A DNA stretch of 6,657 nt from an uncultured Selenomonadales bacterium (lineage in GTDB: Bacteria > Bacillota > Negativicutes > Selenomonadales > Selenomonadaceae): the NCBI GenBank assembly GCA_947305445.1, contig CAMZDU010000056.1, positions 1-6,657 on the forward strand, written 5' to 3'. The number at the start of each line of letters is the position of its first letter. Within the stretch, counting starts at the first letter, position 1. The notes beneath the pieces were generated by a model. That model was not told the origin of the DNA. It saw only the letters and a list, made by a program, of their open reading frames with translations, and ran no database searches. A program made the position numbers and the translations under genes. Below are positions 6,099 through 6,657 of the stretch, piece by piece.

Positions 6099-6310
6099 GA
6101 CGCCGCCTCCTTTGCCGGTTTAATTTTGTCCATGAAGATTGCGTAATCTGGGCAACGCAGCTCACATTGCCCGCAAGCTATGCAGTTCTCGTGATGAGCC
6201 ACGTAGACTTTGCCGAGCGTGTCCAATGCTAAAACCTGCTTCGGACAAAACGTCACGCAAATCCCACAGCCCTTGCACCGCTCAAGCTTGAGCGTGAATT
6301 CAGACTTCAT
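6095..6310 (-). CDS. korD: 2-oxoacid:ferredoxin oxidoreductase, delta subunit (2x[4Fe-4S] ferredoxin)
   Basis: This 71-aa protein has two complete CxxCxxCxxxCP motifs, Cys12/15/18/22 and Cys43/46/49/53, predicting two [4Fe-4S] clusters. As the delta subunit it carries electrons from the TPP-bound intermediate to external ferredoxin. It is the first gene of the kor set. The ATG at 6310 has AAGGAG (6319-6324) 8 nt upstream. It begins only about 42-50 nt after the RqcH-type gene, and I see no convincing promoter in that gap, so it may be read from upstream. Confidence 0.95.
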   Translation of the reverse strand: MKSEFTLKLERCKGCGICVTFCPKQVLALDTLGKVYVAHHENCIACGQCELRCPDYAIFMDKIKPAKEAAS

Positions 6311-6352
6311 AAAGCTCTCTCCTTTGCAAAAATTTCGTAAAGACTTCGCGCC

Positions 6353-6657
6353 CTAATCAATCAATCCTGCGCGGTTGATAAAATTTTTTCCGACGCGGCG
6401 GAGGGCGTGACGTATAGCCCCCGACGGTTTCTTGACGAACTTGCATTGAACGTAATCTACTGGAACCTTAGACGAACCACGAGCCTTAGAAAAATGCGCG
6501 GCGAGTTCTGCGGCAAGCTGTAAGGTCTCGTCGCTGACTCGGCTTGAACGAACGATGACATGCGAGCCGGTGATGTCTTTGGTGTGCAACCACAGGTCGT
6601 CGGGCGCGGCTAGTTTGAAAGTTAAGCGGTCGTTCTGCGCGTTATTCTTGCCGATAA
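6353..6657 (-). CDS. rqcH: RqcH/NFACT family protein, C-terminal part (partial), apparent 3' deletion and frameshift
   Basis: RqcH binds obstructed 50S subunits and recruits tRNA-Ala to add C-terminal Ala tails during ribosome quality control. Only 100 residues are in the window; the N-terminal part lies beyond base 6657. The NFACT-R domain is clear: GKNNAQND near the edge, [15 protein letters not shown], a [13 protein letters not shown] stretch, then KKPSGA. Homologues continue after KP.GA with about a dozen residues and then a LYVTP-like C-terminus. Here the frame instead reads [12 protein letters not shown] to the TAG at 6353. The expected LYVTP is present one frame over, at 6403-6417, and runs on to [13 protein letters not shown] and a TGA at 6361-6363. 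A loss of about 38 bases near 6417-6421 would explain this. It may be a real mutation or an assembly error. Confidence 0.88.
   Translation of the reverse strand, partial: IGKNNAQNDRLTFKLAAPDDLWLHTKDITGSHVIVRSSRVSDETLQLAAELAAHFSKARGSSKVPVDYVQCKFVKKPSGAIRHALRRVGKNFINRAGLID

Noticed and set aside
6311..6360. A separate promoter for the kor operon
   Set aside because: No convincing -35/-10 pair was seen in the short gap before korD; read-through from the upstream gene is as likely.

Overview
The window looks like the end of a draft or metagenome-derived contig from an anaerobic member of the Bacillota. The Negativicutes are my best guess, because the window combines a ferredoxin-linked four-subunit 2-oxoacid oxidoreductase, a DUF4931 (GalT-like) protein, an RqcH-type NFACT protein and strong AGGAGG ribosome binding sites. 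That lineage call is inference and could be wrong. The first 48 bases are not genomic. They match an Illumina P7/TruSeq adapter with an 8-base index, so the true contig begins at base 49, inside mnmE.

Layout. From 49 to 1095 (+) lies mnmE without its N-terminal third. It converges on ispA (1173-2051, -) across a short AT-rich inverted repeat. Upstream of ispA on the same strand is a DUF4931 GalT-like gene (2067-2846, -). Its stop codon lies inside the ispA ribosome binding site, so the two are probably co-transcribed and perhaps translationally coupled. The interval 2847-3162 has no obvious large gene. It holds a possible 55-codon ORF (2922-3089, +) and a good extended -10 promoter (3077-3105) for a diverged HPr-like gene (3163-3507, +). 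A strong bidirectional hairpin terminator (3571-3604) closes that gene from one side and the minus-strand kor operon from the other. The kor operon reads korD-korA-korB-korC (6310 down to 3624) with stop/start overlaps or a 1-nt gap and a clear Shine-Dalgarno before each gene. Upstream of it, at the window edge, is the C-terminal part of an RqcH/NFACT-type gene (6353-6657, -).

How the genes work together. KorDABC should oxidise a 2-oxoacid, most likely 2-oxoglutarate, with CoA and ferredoxin, feeding succinyl-CoA or glutamate metabolism in an anaerobe. IspA makes prenyl diphosphate for quinone and cell-wall lipid carriers. MnmE modifies tRNA wobble uridines, and RqcH rescues stalled 50S subunits. 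The HPr-like protein is probably regulatory, because its catalytic His position is occupied by Gly while the regulatory Ser is kept, much as in Bacillus Crh.

Points that deserve a second look are the Crh-like HPr, a missing cluster-ligand Cys in KorB, a C-terminal deletion/frameshift in the RqcH gene, the small ORF, and the adapter artefact. I see no mobile element, CRISPR array, phage gene, tRNA or rRNA, and no clear evidence of an entirely new system.
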